From the NCBI GenBank assembly GCA_017548805.1, contig JAFYZE010000007.1:1-7016 (forward strand): DNA of 7,016 nucleotides. The letters are read 5' to 3'. The position numbers and the translations under genes are program-made. The notes under the pieces are model-generated. The model did not search any database. It was given only the letters and a program-made list of their open reading frames with translations, and was not told the DNA's origin. Positions 1 to 5,969 of this stretch are shown here, in pieces; the first letter of the stretch is position 1, and every line of letters begins with the position of its first letter. The stretch comes from Bacteroidales bacterium. GTDB lineage: Bacteria; Bacteroidota; Bacteroidia; Bacteroidales; UBA932.

Positions 1-19
1 AAAGGACTTGTCCTTTTTT
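1..19 (+). terminator. Terminator tail of an upstream gene (cut by window edge)
   Basis: Bases 1-7 (aaaggac) and 10-16 (gtccttt) are perfect inverted complements, and the right arm runs into a T-run at 14-19. This is the shape of an intrinsic terminator; in RNA the real loop would be a few bases wider than the two unpaired T's. The stem may extend to the left of the window. It would end transcription of a gene lying upstream on the + strand, which implies that the barrel gene at 38 has its own promoter or depends on read-through. Confidence 0.5.
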
Positions 20-37
20 ACGAGTAAACCAGTGGTT

Positions 38-853
38 ATGAAGAGATTTTTCCTGCTTGTCGCCGCATTGGCAGTCCTCCTGCCCGGCCATATTTCCGCT
101 CAGACTGACATGCCTTTCAGCATGTCGGCAGGCGTGTCTCTCGGAGTCATGGACGGAGTCGGCGTTGACCTCGGCTTCGGCGTCATTGACAATCTCAATA
201 TCCGTGTCGGTTATGGTTTCATCCCTTCGTTCCTCATCAAGGAATATGGAATCGAACTCCCCGCTTGGGGCAATAATCCTGCGACCAGTACCGCGATGTC
301 CGGAAAAGTACCGGGAAATGGCAGTCTCCTCGTGGATTACCATCCTGGTGCAGGTTCTTTCCGCATCACGGCCGGTTTGTTTTTTGGATCCGGTGAATTT
401 GCAAAGGTATATAATACTAAAGCCCTTCCAGAGTCATATCATGCTGCCGGTATCAGTTATTATGTTGACGGAGACACATCGGATCTAACAAAGTTCTACC
501 GTATCCAGTCCGATGAAAGCGGTATTGTCTCTGCTTATTTCAAGTCCGGTGCGGTCAGGCCTTTCGTCGGCGTGGGCTTCGGTTCCGCGATACCCCGAAA
601 CAGGGTTGGAGTTGCATTCGACCTTGGGGGTGAATATATCGGCAGTCTCGATCTTCGTACTGATGCACGCAATATGAAGGGAGATGTTGAGAATCTTGCC
701 CTGACGACTGATGGCGTCCTCCAGACAATTTATGAGATCCGCGGACATTCCCGTGAGATGTCATATGATAAATATATTTCTTATGTGGATAAGCTCCGTT
801 CGCTTCCGGTCCTTCCGGTCGCGCGCGTCAGTGTTTTTGTGAAATTGTTTTAG
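38..853 (+). CDS. Small outer-membrane beta-barrel-like protein, secreted
   Basis: 271 residues, family not recognised with certainty. The N-terminus is a clean Sec signal peptide: K2-R3, a hydrophobic core at about 4-16, and a likely signal peptidase I site ISA|Q after residue 21. The mature part is rich in alternating hydrophobic/glycine strands (for example around 28-62, 95-118 and 171-203, with RPFVGVGFG at 174-182 and a FDLGGEY strand at 194-200). It ends in an amphipathic strand VARVSVFVKLF with a terminal Phe, the usual C-terminal signal for BAM-assembled barrels. I infer an outer-membrane barrel of roughly 8-10 strands with a helical or loop insert at about 205-258. An in-frame TTG at 8 would add ten residues before the signal peptide, so ATG at 38 is preferred. 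There is no Shine-Dalgarno sequence, as is common in Bacteroidota. It lies 16 bp upstream of the lipoprotein at 870 and is probably co-transcribed with it, so the two may act together in the outer membrane. Substrate or role unknown. Confidence 0.75.
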   Translation: MKRFFLLVAALAVLLPGHISAQTDMPFSMSAGVSLGVMDGVGVDLGFGVIDNLNIRVGYGFIPSFLIKEYGIELPAWGNNPATSTAMSGKVPGNGSLLVDYHPGAGSFRITAGLFFGSGEFAKVYNTKALPESYHAAGISYYVDGDTSDLTKFYRIQSDESGIVSAYFKSGAVRPFVGVGFGSAIPRNRVGVAFDLGGEYIGSLDLRTDARNMKGDVENLALTTDGVLQTIYEIRGHSREMSYDKYISYVDKLRSLPVLPVARVSVFVKLF

Positions 854-869
854 TTAGTTATAGTTGGTT

Positions 870-1748
870 ATGAAAAGCTATCATTACCTGATTGCAGCGC
901 TTCTCGTACTGCCAGTCTTCTTCTCTTGTGGAGGTAAGACCCCTCATACTCCGGATAATCCTACTCCCACTCCTACTCCTACCCCTACTCCGACTCCGAC
1001 GCCCACCCCGACGCCTGGTCCGGACCCTACTCCTACCCCCACTCCCACCCCGGACCCGATCGAGTTCCGCAGGACAATCCGTTTCGATCACAGCATTATC
1101 TCGTTCAATAGTAGTAAGGATTTCGTTGCCGTATATGAGGAGTCCCTTCTGACAAAATCCAACGATACCCGCAAGATCGTTACATCGTCCTATACCTATT
1201 CTGATTCGGACAGGATGTATACTCTCAAGGATTTTGGCAAGTTGGAGGTTATTGATGACAAGCATGTCGCGTTCACGCCATCGGGAGGGTCGCGTAAGGA
1301 ATATGACGCAGAGACAACATTGATAGTCAGTAGTGAAACTGCTGCTGCCTATCTTGTCAACAAGAGCTGGACCATTAATGAGAGTATTCTCAAGTTCCGC
1401 GGTGTCAACTATTCTTTTGACGGCTTGGATCTCAATAAAGTGGAAGAGATTGCCCGTAATCAGGGTATAGAGTTCAAGTACCATATGAATCCAAACATGG
1501 TGGCAAAGAAACTCGTCTTTACAGATGCTTTGGTCGCTGCCTTGTTTAATAATGGAGAGTGTTATGCGGCAGAGCATACGCTTCGCTCTGGAACTAATTT
1601 CAACCTTTCAGAGTTTACCAATGGCCTCAAGGGCACTGCCGTAATCCAGTTCGATGACAAAGATCCAGAGTGGTGTTACATTACGGTTAAGACTACCCTT
1701 GATGAGTCCCCTGCGGAAGTCCTTTTCACCCTTAAGGAACTTAAATAG
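870..1748 (+). CDS. Lipoprotein with Pro-Thr repeat linker
   Basis: 292 residues. Residues 1-20 are a lipoprotein signal peptide ending in FFSC, with Cys20 as the predicted lipidated residue (loose lipobox, as often seen in Bacteroidota). A low-complexity linker follows at 31-63: nine PT pairs, PGPD, four more PT pairs, then PDP. The remaining 230 residues form a globular, mostly beta-looking domain (for example IRFDHSIISF at 67-76 and a final LFTLKELK strand) with a short helical stretch near 190-200. I do not recognise the family. The likely architecture is a lipid anchor, a rigid extended spacer, and a domain held away from the outer membrane. ATG at 870 is chosen over an in-frame TTG at 864 because it puts Lys2 right before the hydrophobic core. 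The gene starts 16 bp after the barrel gene and is followed by a strong terminator at 1773-1809, so the two probably form one transcript. Function unknown. Confidence 0.8.
   Translation: MKSYHYLIAALLVLPVFFSCGGKTPHTPDNPTPTPTPTPTPTPTPTPTPGPDPTPTPTPTPDPIEFRRTIRFDHSIISFNSSKDFVAVYEESLLTKSNDTRKIVTSSYTYSDSDRMYTLKDFGKLEVIDDKHVAFTPSGGSRKEYDAETTLIVSSETAAAYLVNKSWTINESILKFRGVNYSFDGLDLNKVEEIARNQGIEFKYHMNPNMVAKKLVFTDALVAALFNNGECYAAEHTLRSGTNFNLSEFTNGLKGTAVIQFDDKDPEWCYITVKTTLDESPAEVLFTLKELK
960..1058 (+). repeat. CCN-ACN hexamer tract encoding (Pro-Thr)n
   Basis: A run of CCN-ACN codon pairs encodes the PT linker of the lipoprotein, interrupted once by cct-ggt-ccg-gac (PGPD). The strand is almost purely pyrimidine plus A. 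Third positions vary freely (ccc, cct, ccg; act, acc, acg), so the tract is regular in protein but degenerate in DNA. Confidence 0.9.
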
Positions 1749-1772
1749 TTAGAATAGGTTTTCCTTTTGTGC

Positions 1773-1809
1773 ATGGTTTTTGCTTCTGCGGAAGTGAAAA
1801 CCATTTTTT
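1773..1809 (+). terminator. Intrinsic terminator just upstream of third lipoprotein gene
   Basis: The left arm 1773-1786 (atggtttttgcttc) pairs with the right arm 1791-1804 (gaagtgaaaaccat) along all 14 positions, two of them G-T wobbles, closing a tcgc-like tetraloop tgcg at 1787-1790. The right arm is followed by T's to 1809. It should end the barrel/lipoprotein transcript (stop codon at 1748). It finishes only 7 nt before the ATG at 1817, which leaves no room for a separate promoter for the next gene; see the finding on this arrangement. Confidence 0.85.
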
Positions 1810-1816
1810 ATACGCT

Positions 1817-3586
1817 ATGAAACAAATATTGAAATCCTTGTGCTGCGTGGCGGCCTTTGCCGCAATGCTCGCAGGATTCGGTTCCTGCGATACTTCGTCG
1901 CGCCAGCACCGCGGCGGCGGCTTTGAGCCCGAGACCCCCGTCCGTCCCGGCGAGGGTTCGGACAATCCTTACAATGTAGAACTCCTTGACGGCTGGGGCG
2001 AGTTCTATGGCGACTATTATGAGACCAATACGGACAATTATCTGGTCTACCTTTATGAAGGCGAGACCGACAGTGACGGCTATTTCACCAAATCAGCCCA
2101 TATGCTGACCCTGGATATTCTCCTTCCCCAGTCGAATACTCTTGGCTTGAGGGAAGGCCTGTACAGTTGTTCGGACAGGGGAGCCTCTTTTACCTTCTCT
2201 CCCGCATTTATGTCGAAGGATAAGAACGGTGATCCTTTCCTCGACGGCTCCAAAATATATATCCAGACAGATGCAAAGCATTACGTCGAATATGGTATCA
2301 CAGACGGCAAGATCGAGATCCTGAAGCTGATAGGTAACCGCTATGAAATGTCGATCACGGTCTCCGCAAACGGAACTGAATACAACTTCCATTACAAGGG
2401 CGCCATCGATATCACTGACATGACCCAGGGAGACAATCCCCAGATAGATACCGGATTCCCCGGATCCGACACTTACCAGATCAAGGCCAAGGCGCTTTAC
2501 AATGGTGAGGTGTATGACGGATCTGACGATTATTCCCTGTATCTTTACTATGGAGATTACCATGACAACGGTGATTTCAAGACCAAGGGTACGGAGATGG
2601 TCTTTGAGATCCTGACCAAGATTGACGGCGGCAAGGGGATCGCGGCCGGCAGGTATACCTGCACGAGCACTGACCAGACTCCTTTCCACTTCTTAGACGG
2701 ACTGGAGGAGGACGGCACGATCTATCCTTCCTATATTTACCGCCAGTATGACAATTCGGGTACAAATTGGAGCATTGAGCTCGTGAAAGACGGAAACATC
2801 GAGATATCCCGTTCCGGGTCGCAATACAGCATCAAGGCTTATTTCACAACGCCGTCAGGTTCGTATACCTGCCAGTACGAGGGCCCGCTCGAGATCATCG
2901 ACAACCGCCAGGAAGAGATGCCTAAGAATGTGGTGATGAACAATATCACGCGCGTTGTGGCCGAAGACTGGGGCCAGGTCTGGGACGGCATCGAGTGCAC
3001 CGACTATCGCGACTGGATCCTTTACTTCTATGACAAGGATGCCGAGTCCACGAAGGAGTACACCAGCGTAGAGATTCTTACCGAGAAGAAGTACGATAAG
3101 TCTTTGCCTGAGGCAGTCTTCTCCAAGCTGATCAATCCTGATGTGGACAAGACCTCGGAGTTTGTTCCCGGAGTGATCATTGCGGGTTATTCCGATAGTG
3201 ACCAGAATGCCTGGGGTACCTGGTACTGCAAGGGCGGTACGGCCTGGTATGCGGCTTCCAAGGGCAGCATTGACATAAAGAAGAGCGGTGATGGATACGC
3301 TTTGGACTTCGACTTCGTGGACGAGGACGAGACCTACGGCGGCACCTTCAAGGGTGGGTACACCGGCAAGGTAGAGTTCACGGTCGCATCGACCCAGTCT
3401 GCGGCAGCCAGAAGGACTGCGGGCAGGGACTTCAGCCTGCAGCGTGGAGCGACGGCGCAACGCGCAGTTGCGGCTGCCGGGTCCGCGCAGCGCCACGGCG
3501 TCGGGCAGGGCCGCAAGGCGGCCGCTCCCGCCGCAAAGACGGCTCCCGACGTCCGCCGGGGACGCACGGTGCCCAAAGTGAAATAG
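1817..3586 (+). CDS. Large lipoprotein with three tandem beta domains and cationic tail
   Basis: 589 residues. Residues 1-24 are a lipoprotein signal peptide with lipobox GFGSC (Cys24 lipidated), followed by a Gly/Pro-rich linker (25-52). Three related domains of about 145 residues follow at roughly 55-202, 219-362 and 372-521. Each begins with a strand such as DNYLVYLYEG, DDYSLYLYYG or RDWILYFYDK, and ends with a pattern G-x-I-x-I...G-x-x-Y...Y-x-G-x-I. The domains are rich in Tyr, Asp and Gly and look like all-beta folds. Residues 522-589 form a low-complexity Ala/Arg/Lys-rich tail (18 Ala, 10 Arg, 4 Lys and only 2 acidic residues). ATG at 1817 is chosen because it places the signal peptide at the N-terminus; an in-frame GTG at 1769 would prepend 16 unrelated residues that overlap the terminator hairpin. 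It resembles the many surface or periplasmic lipoproteins of unknown function in gut Bacteroidales. A carbohydrate- or matrix-binding role is possible, but no catalytic motif is visible and I assign no function. Confidence 0.85.
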   Translation: MKQILKSLCCVAAFAAMLAGFGSCDTSSRQHRGGGFEPETPVRPGEGSDNPYNVELLDGWGEFYGDYYETNTDNYLVYLYEGETDSDGYFTKSAHMLTLDILLPQSNTLGLREGLYSCSDRGASFTFSPAFMSKDKNGDPFLDGSKIYIQTDAKHYVEYGITDGKIEILKLIGNRYEMSITVSANGTEYNFHYKGAIDITDMTQGDNPQIDTGFPGSDTYQIKAKALYNGEVYDGSDDYSLYLYYGDYHDNGDFKTKGTEMVFEILTKIDGGKGIAAGRYTCTSTDQTPFHFLDGLEEDGTIYPSYIYRQYDNSGTNWSIELVKDGNIEISRSGSQYSIKAYFTTPSGSYTCQYEGPLEIIDNRQEEMPKNVVMNNITRVVAEDWGQVWDGIECTDYRDWILYFYDKDAESTKEYTSVEILTEKKYDKSLPEAVFSKLINPDVDKTSEFVPGVIIAGYSDSDQNAWGTWYCKGGTAWYAASKGSIDIKKSGDGYALDFDFVDEDETYGGTFKGGYTGKVEFTVASTQSAAARRTAGRDFSLQRGATAQRAVAAAGSAQRHGVGQGRKAAAPAAKTAPDVRRGRTVPKVK

Positions 3587-3605
3587 ATAAATAAATCATG
3601 ACAAC

Positions 3606-3644
3606 GTGGTGCAAAGTCGGCGATTCTTGCTAACTTTGCACCAC
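3606..3644. repeat. Perfect 12-bp inverted repeat in the ssrA upstream region
   Basis: GTGGTGCAAAGT at 3606-3617 is exactly complementary to ACTTTGCACCAC at 3633-3644, with a 15-bp spacer. The right arm contains most of the ssrA -7 promoter element and is followed by tttctgtt. It could be an operator for a dimeric regulator, a terminator for the lipoprotein gene ending at 3586, or both. Confidence 0.85.
3631..3638 (+). promoter_or_regulatory. Predicted ssrA promoter, -7 element TAACTTTG
   Basis: TAACTTTG matches the Bacteroidota primary sigma factor -7 consensus TAnnTTTG at every fixed position. It lies 17 nt before the mature tmRNA 5' end at 3656, so transcription would begin around 3643-3646 and RNase P would trim a short leader. 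The -33 region near 3608-3611 (ggtg) matches the TTTG consensus poorly. Prediction from consensus only. Confidence 0.6.
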
Positions 3645-3750
3645 TTTCTGTTACTGGGGATGTTTTGGTTTTGACAGCATCGATGCGGGACAGTAAGCAC
3701 GTCGTGAGTCGGAAGCCCTCACGTAAATACCAGTTTCCGAAAAACTAGTT

Positions 3751-3780
3751 GGCAACAACAATTTCGCACTCGCTGCTTAA
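3751..3780 (+). CDS. tmRNA-encoded proteolysis tag GNNNFALAA
   Basis: The resume codon ggc at 3751 follows actagtt, and the frame reads Gly-Asn-Asn-Asn-Phe-Ala-Leu-Ala-Ala then taa at 3778. With the alanine carried by tmRNA itself, the tag added to stalled proteins is A-GNNNFALAA. The ALAA end is the classic signal for ClpXP-type proteases. Three consecutive Asn codons (aac aac aat) and Phe in place of the common Tyr distinguish it from the better-known tags. Confidence 0.9.
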   Translation, partial: GNNNFALAA

Positions 3781-3797
3781 TTTGACCAAGTCAAATT
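3779..3797 (+). other. tmRNA stem-loop after the tag stop codon
   Basis: aatttgac (3779-3786) and gtcaaatt (3790-3797) form a perfect 8-bp stem with a three-base loop. It includes the last two bases of the tag stop codon. This corresponds to the helix that usually holds or follows the tag stop in tmRNAs. Confidence 0.8.
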
Positions 3798-4054
3798 GCT
3801 TAATCCGGTCCGCCTAGGCTGCGGGTCAGACGAGTATCCCTCCGAGCTTTACGCCGGTTATGGTCGGGCCCAGGGGTATCATTCAAACCGGACGCGTGGG
3901 GTAATTCCTCTGAATCCTCACTAAGACGCAGAGGATAAGCTTCGGGTGGCCCGCCTTCCGGCAGCCCGTAGCCGACAATCAAAGGACGGATAAGCGTGTA
4001 GAAAGCTCTCTTGTGCGTTGTTTGGACGGCGGTTCGAGTCCGCCCATCTCCACG

Positions 4055-4091
4055 GAAAAGGGGTCAATGGCTCAGCCAATGACCCCTTTTC
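4055..4091. terminator. Bidirectional terminator between ssrA and the recA operon
   Basis: A long hairpin: gaaaaggggtcaatggct pairs with agccaatgacccctttt plus c, with a single A-A mismatch and a very small loop (about tca in practice). It starts three bases after the tmRNA 3' end. The + strand arm ends in tttt, and the complementary strand also ends in TTTT, so it can stop both ssrA transcripts and transcripts arriving from the opposite operon. T-runs are short (four), but the stem is very strong. Confidence 0.85.
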
Positions 4092-4118
4092 GCGAAGATA
4101 TATGTCTGAATCCCTCTC

Positions 4119-4151
4119 CCGTGCGGATTTTTGGCTGAATCCCGCACGGAT
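4119..4151. repeat. Extragenic palindromic repeat, copy 1
   Basis: A 33-bp unit beginning ccgtgcgg and ending cgcacggat. The ends are inverted complements, so each unit can fold into a hairpin (ccgtgcg with cgcacgg). It is a direct repeat of 4170-4202, with the outer arms conserved and the centre (tttttggctgaat) diverged. A short stretch ctgaatccc at 4106-4114 just upstream matches the right half of this unit and may be a remnant. Confidence 0.8.
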
Positions 4152-4169
4152 TGTCTGTTTTTCCTTCAT

Positions 4170-4202
4170 CCGTGCGAGTTTTGGGCAAAATCCCGCACGG
4201 AT
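4170..4202. repeat. Extragenic palindromic repeat, copy 2
   Basis: The second 33-bp unit, 51 bp downstream of the first in the same orientation. Arms atccgtgcg (4168-4176) and cgcacggat (4194-4202) form a 9-bp stem, with a further inner pairing tttt/aaaa around a gggc loop. It lies 18 bp from the stop codon of the ALDH-like gene. Lacking T-runs, it is more like a REP-type element than a terminator. Confidence 0.8.
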
Positions 4203-4220
4203 GGGGAAGAAGGGGAGGTG

Positions 4221-4820
4221 TTAGCCCGAGATGAGTTTGGAGAAGGTGAGGAAGCCGTCGCGGCCAAGGCAGGGGAGGCCGCTGCCGCAGCGGTAGACGA
4301 AGTCAAAGCCCGCCTTTTCGGCGGCTTCCGCTCCGCCGTCTTGTGCAGTCTCGTCTAAGGCGGCGGGAGCAGCAGCGGTAGGGACCGTGGCGACGAAGTC
4401 GTCGGTGAACGTCTCGTCGACGATGCGGCTGACAGCCTCTCCGGCGGGGGAGTCGGGGACAAGGACGATGGCGGTATTGCCTGCGGCGAGGGCGGAGACG
4501 AGAGGGGCGAGGATCGCCCCTGCGTCCTTCGCCGCACCCCCGTCGATCAGGACGGTCCCATGCGGGACCGGCCCTGAGCCGCCAGGTTTGGCGAACAGGC
4601 TCAGCAACATACGCAGCCTGCCCGTGCCGGTCCATCTGTAGAGGTGGTCACGGAAGTCCTTGACTTGAGCCAGGACCGATACGGTGGAAGGGTTACCGCT
4701 GCCGCAGACTTCCTTAACGGTATTGGCCAGGATCTGGAGCATGGCCCGGCGGCTGCGGGTGTCCCATGTGTTTCCCGCTTCGAAGAAAGCTTTCTGCTTG
4801 TCAAGAATCTCGGTAATCAT
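4221..4820 (-). CDS. Truncated aldehyde dehydrogenase-like protein, catalytic domain absent
   Basis: 199 residues. The N-terminus (ITEILDKQKAFFEAGNT, then TRSRRAMLQILANTVKE to 37) matches the first helices of class-3-type aldehyde dehydrogenases as I know them. Residues 86-146 (PHGTVLID...APLVSALAAGNTAIV...) match their Rossmann segment, and GFDFVYRCGS at 171-180 matches the place of the family's F-T-G-S motif. Those enzymes are about 450 residues and oxidise aldehydes with NAD(P). Here the protein stops soon after that motif, so the domain with the catalytic Cys and Glu is missing, and the W-N-[FY]-P motif and the K of K-P-S are replaced (GGAAKDA; VPDS). It is therefore very unlikely to be an active dehydrogenase. 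No remnant of the C-terminal half lies downstream. Codon usage is rich in G/C third positions like its neighbours and the frame is intact, which favours a retained protein over fresh decay. Its ATG overlaps the trpS stop (TGATG), so translation is probably coupled. Role unknown. Confidence 0.7.
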   Translation of the reverse strand: MITEILDKQKAFFEAGNTWDTRSRRAMLQILANTVKEVCGSGNPSTVSVLAQVKDFRDHLYRWTGTGRLRMLLSLFAKPGGSGPVPHGTVLIDGGAAKDAGAILAPLVSALAAGNTAIVLVPDSPAGEAVSRIVDETFTDDFVATVPTAAAPAALDETAQDGGAEAAEKAGFDFVYRCGSGLPCLGRDGFLTFSKLISG

Positions 4821-5962
4821 CAGAGACTGTATTTAGCTTTCTGCTCCTCGATAAGGGCGTCGAGGACACCCGGGTCGAAATAGTTGATGCGCATGCTGCG
4901 CTTGACGTCGGCGAGGGTCTCGGCCGCGGCGGCGCGGGCGACCTCGCTGCCCTTGCGCAGCACCTCATACACGTAGGGGATATTCTGCTCCAATTCCTTG
5001 CGTCGCTTGCGTATGGGCTCCAGGGTGTCGTTGAGCACCTCGTTGAGAAAAAACTTGATCATCACGTCACCGAGACCGCCGCGGCGGTACTGGTCCTTGA
5101 CCTCATCAAGGTTGTGGAACTCGAAACTGACTTTCTTTCCGACGAAGCAGGATGCGAACTTGTCGAAATGCTCCGGCTTGCAGAAAGCGTCGAGGTAGGT
5201 GAATACGGTATTGCCCTCGACCTTGCCGGGATCACTGACCTGGAGGTGTCCGGGGTCGGTGTACATGCTCCGGACCTTGGCCTTGACCTCCTCAGCGCTG
5301 TCGGAGAGGTAGATGCAGTTGCCAAGGGATTTGCTCATCTTGGCCTTGCCGTCCGTGCCGGGGAGACGCATGCACGCGGCGTTGTCCGGCAGGAGGATGT
5401 CGGGCATGACAAGCGTCGGGCCGTAGACGGTGTTGAACTTGTGGACTATCTCGCGTGTCTGCTCGAGCATGGGGGCCTGGTCCTCACCCACAGGGACGGT
5501 CGTAGCCTTGAAAGCTGTGATGTCCGCTGCCTGGCTGATGGGGTAGCAGAAGAAACCTACCGGCGTGCCGGCTTTGTTGTCCTCGCCGCTGTCCGAGAAG
5601 CCGCGCATCTGGATCTCCTGCTTGACTGTGGGGTTGCGCTGGAGGCGCTGGACCGTCACAAGGTTCATGTAGAAGAACGTCAGCTCGGTCAGCTCGCTGA
5701 CCTGTGACTGTATGAAGAGCGTGGACTTCTCCGGGTCGAGTCCGGCCGAGAGGTAATCCAGGGCCACCTCGATGATGTTCTGCCGGACCTTCTCGGGGTT
5801 GTCGGCGTTGTCAGTGAGGGCCTGCGCGTCGGCGATCATGATGAAGATCTTGTCGTACTCGCCGCTGTTCTGGAGTTCGACCCTCCTGCGGAGGGATCCT
5901 ACGTAGTGTCCTATATGGAGACGTCCGGTCGGACGGTCTCCCGTCAAAATGATTTTTCCCAT
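4820..5962 (-). CDS. trpS: Tryptophan--tRNA ligase (TrpRS)
   Basis: A cytoplasmic class I aminoacyl-tRNA synthetase that charges tRNA-Trp with tryptophan using ATP. 380 residues; bacterial TrpRS proteins are usually about 330-390, so it is full length. The start [17 protein letters not shown] (8-24) carries the HIGH motif at 16-19. KMSKS is at 208-212 within [11 protein letters not shown]. The stretch SQAADITAF at 143-151 and VPVGEDQAP at 157-164 are the typical TrpRS segments for Trp/ATP binding and dimer contacts. The C-terminal part (about 215-380) is the helical anticodon-recognition region. ATG at 5962 sits 7 nt after the recA stop, with only AT-rich sequence (tttattt) between and no Shine-Dalgarno motif, so it is co-transcribed with recA. 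Its TGA overlaps the ATG of the next gene by one base. Confidence 0.97.
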   Translation of the reverse strand: MGKIILTGDRPTGRLHIGHYVGSLRRRVELQNSGEYDKIFIMIADAQALTDNADNPEKVRQNIIEVALDYLSAGLDPEKSTLFIQSQVSELTELTFFYMNLVTVQRLQRNPTVKQEIQMRGFSDSGEDNKAGTPVGFFCYPISQAADITAFKATTVPVGEDQAPMLEQTREIVHKFNTVYGPTLVMPDILLPDNAACMRLPGTDGKAKMSKSLGNCIYLSDSAEEVKAKVRSMYTDPGHLQVSDPGKVEGNTVFTYLDAFCKPEHFDKFASCFVGKKVSFEFHNLDEVKDQYRRGGLGDVMIKFFLNEVLNDTLEPIRKRRKELEQNIPYVYEVLRKGSEVARAAAAETLADVKRSMRINYFDPGVLDALIEEQKAKYSL

Positions 5963-5969
5963 AAATAAA

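Larger units (their letters stand above)
3656..4052 (+). ncRNA. ssrA: tmRNA (transfer-messenger RNA, one-piece form)
   Basis: tmRNA rescues ribosomes stalled on mRNAs without a stop codon: it enters the A site charged with alanine together with SmpB, then serves as a short message that adds a degradation tag. Both ends of the tRNA-like domain are present. The 5' ggggatg at 3656-3662 pairs with catctcc at 4045-4051 (one G-U), and the T arm is ggcgg-ttcgagt-ccgcc at 4028-4044. The 5' stretch ttttggttttgacagcat is the typical tmRNA start. The discriminator is A4052 followed by cgg, so CCA is not encoded and must be added after transcription. The tag frame lies at 3751-3780, followed by a stem-loop and a long G/C-rich region with the expected pseudoknot potential. 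At about 397 nt it has the usual size. It is not split or permuted. Its own promoter and terminator flank it. Confidence 0.96.

Noticed and set aside
858..1577. Long open frame on the - strand opposite the PT lipoprotein
   Set aside because: It is open mainly because the CCN-ACN tract has no stops in any frame; the product contains an Arg/Gly/Ser-rich translation of that tract and no domain. The + strand gene has a signal peptide and lipobox.
8..1817. Upstream alternative starts TTG 8, TTG 864 and GTG 1769
   Set aside because: Each would place unrelated residues before a well-formed signal peptide; the ATGs at 38, 870 and 1817 fit better.
2093..3496. Two long - strand frames (2093-2689 and 2855-3496) opposite the three-domain lipoprotein
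   Set aside because: Shadows of the real gene: no recognisable domains, and the + strand frame shows internal repeats and a lipoprotein signal.
3380..3586. Basic tail of the lipoprotein as a frameshift product
   Set aside because: The third domain is complete before the tail (YTGKVEF matches the end strands of the other domains), the frame is clean to a TAG, and no other frame continues the domain.
4119..4202. Two repeats considered as a CRISPR array
   Set aside because: Only two units with diverged centres and an 18-bp gap; no third unit, no leader and no cas genes.
4053..4220. Remnant of the missing ALDH C-terminal half
   Set aside because: Only about 170 bases separate the ALDH-like stop from tmRNA, filled by repeats and a terminator; no ALDH motif is readable in any frame.
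3800..4224. Short frames overlapping the tmRNA and the repeats (3800-3982, 3921-4169, 4018-4224)
   Set aside because: They run through structured RNA, the terminator and the palindromic repeats; products have no domain and no initiation signal.
5114..5707. 197-residue frame on the + strand opposite trpS
   Set aside because: trpS is unambiguous with HIGH and KMSKS; the antisense product shows no family resemblance and arises from G/C-rich third positions.
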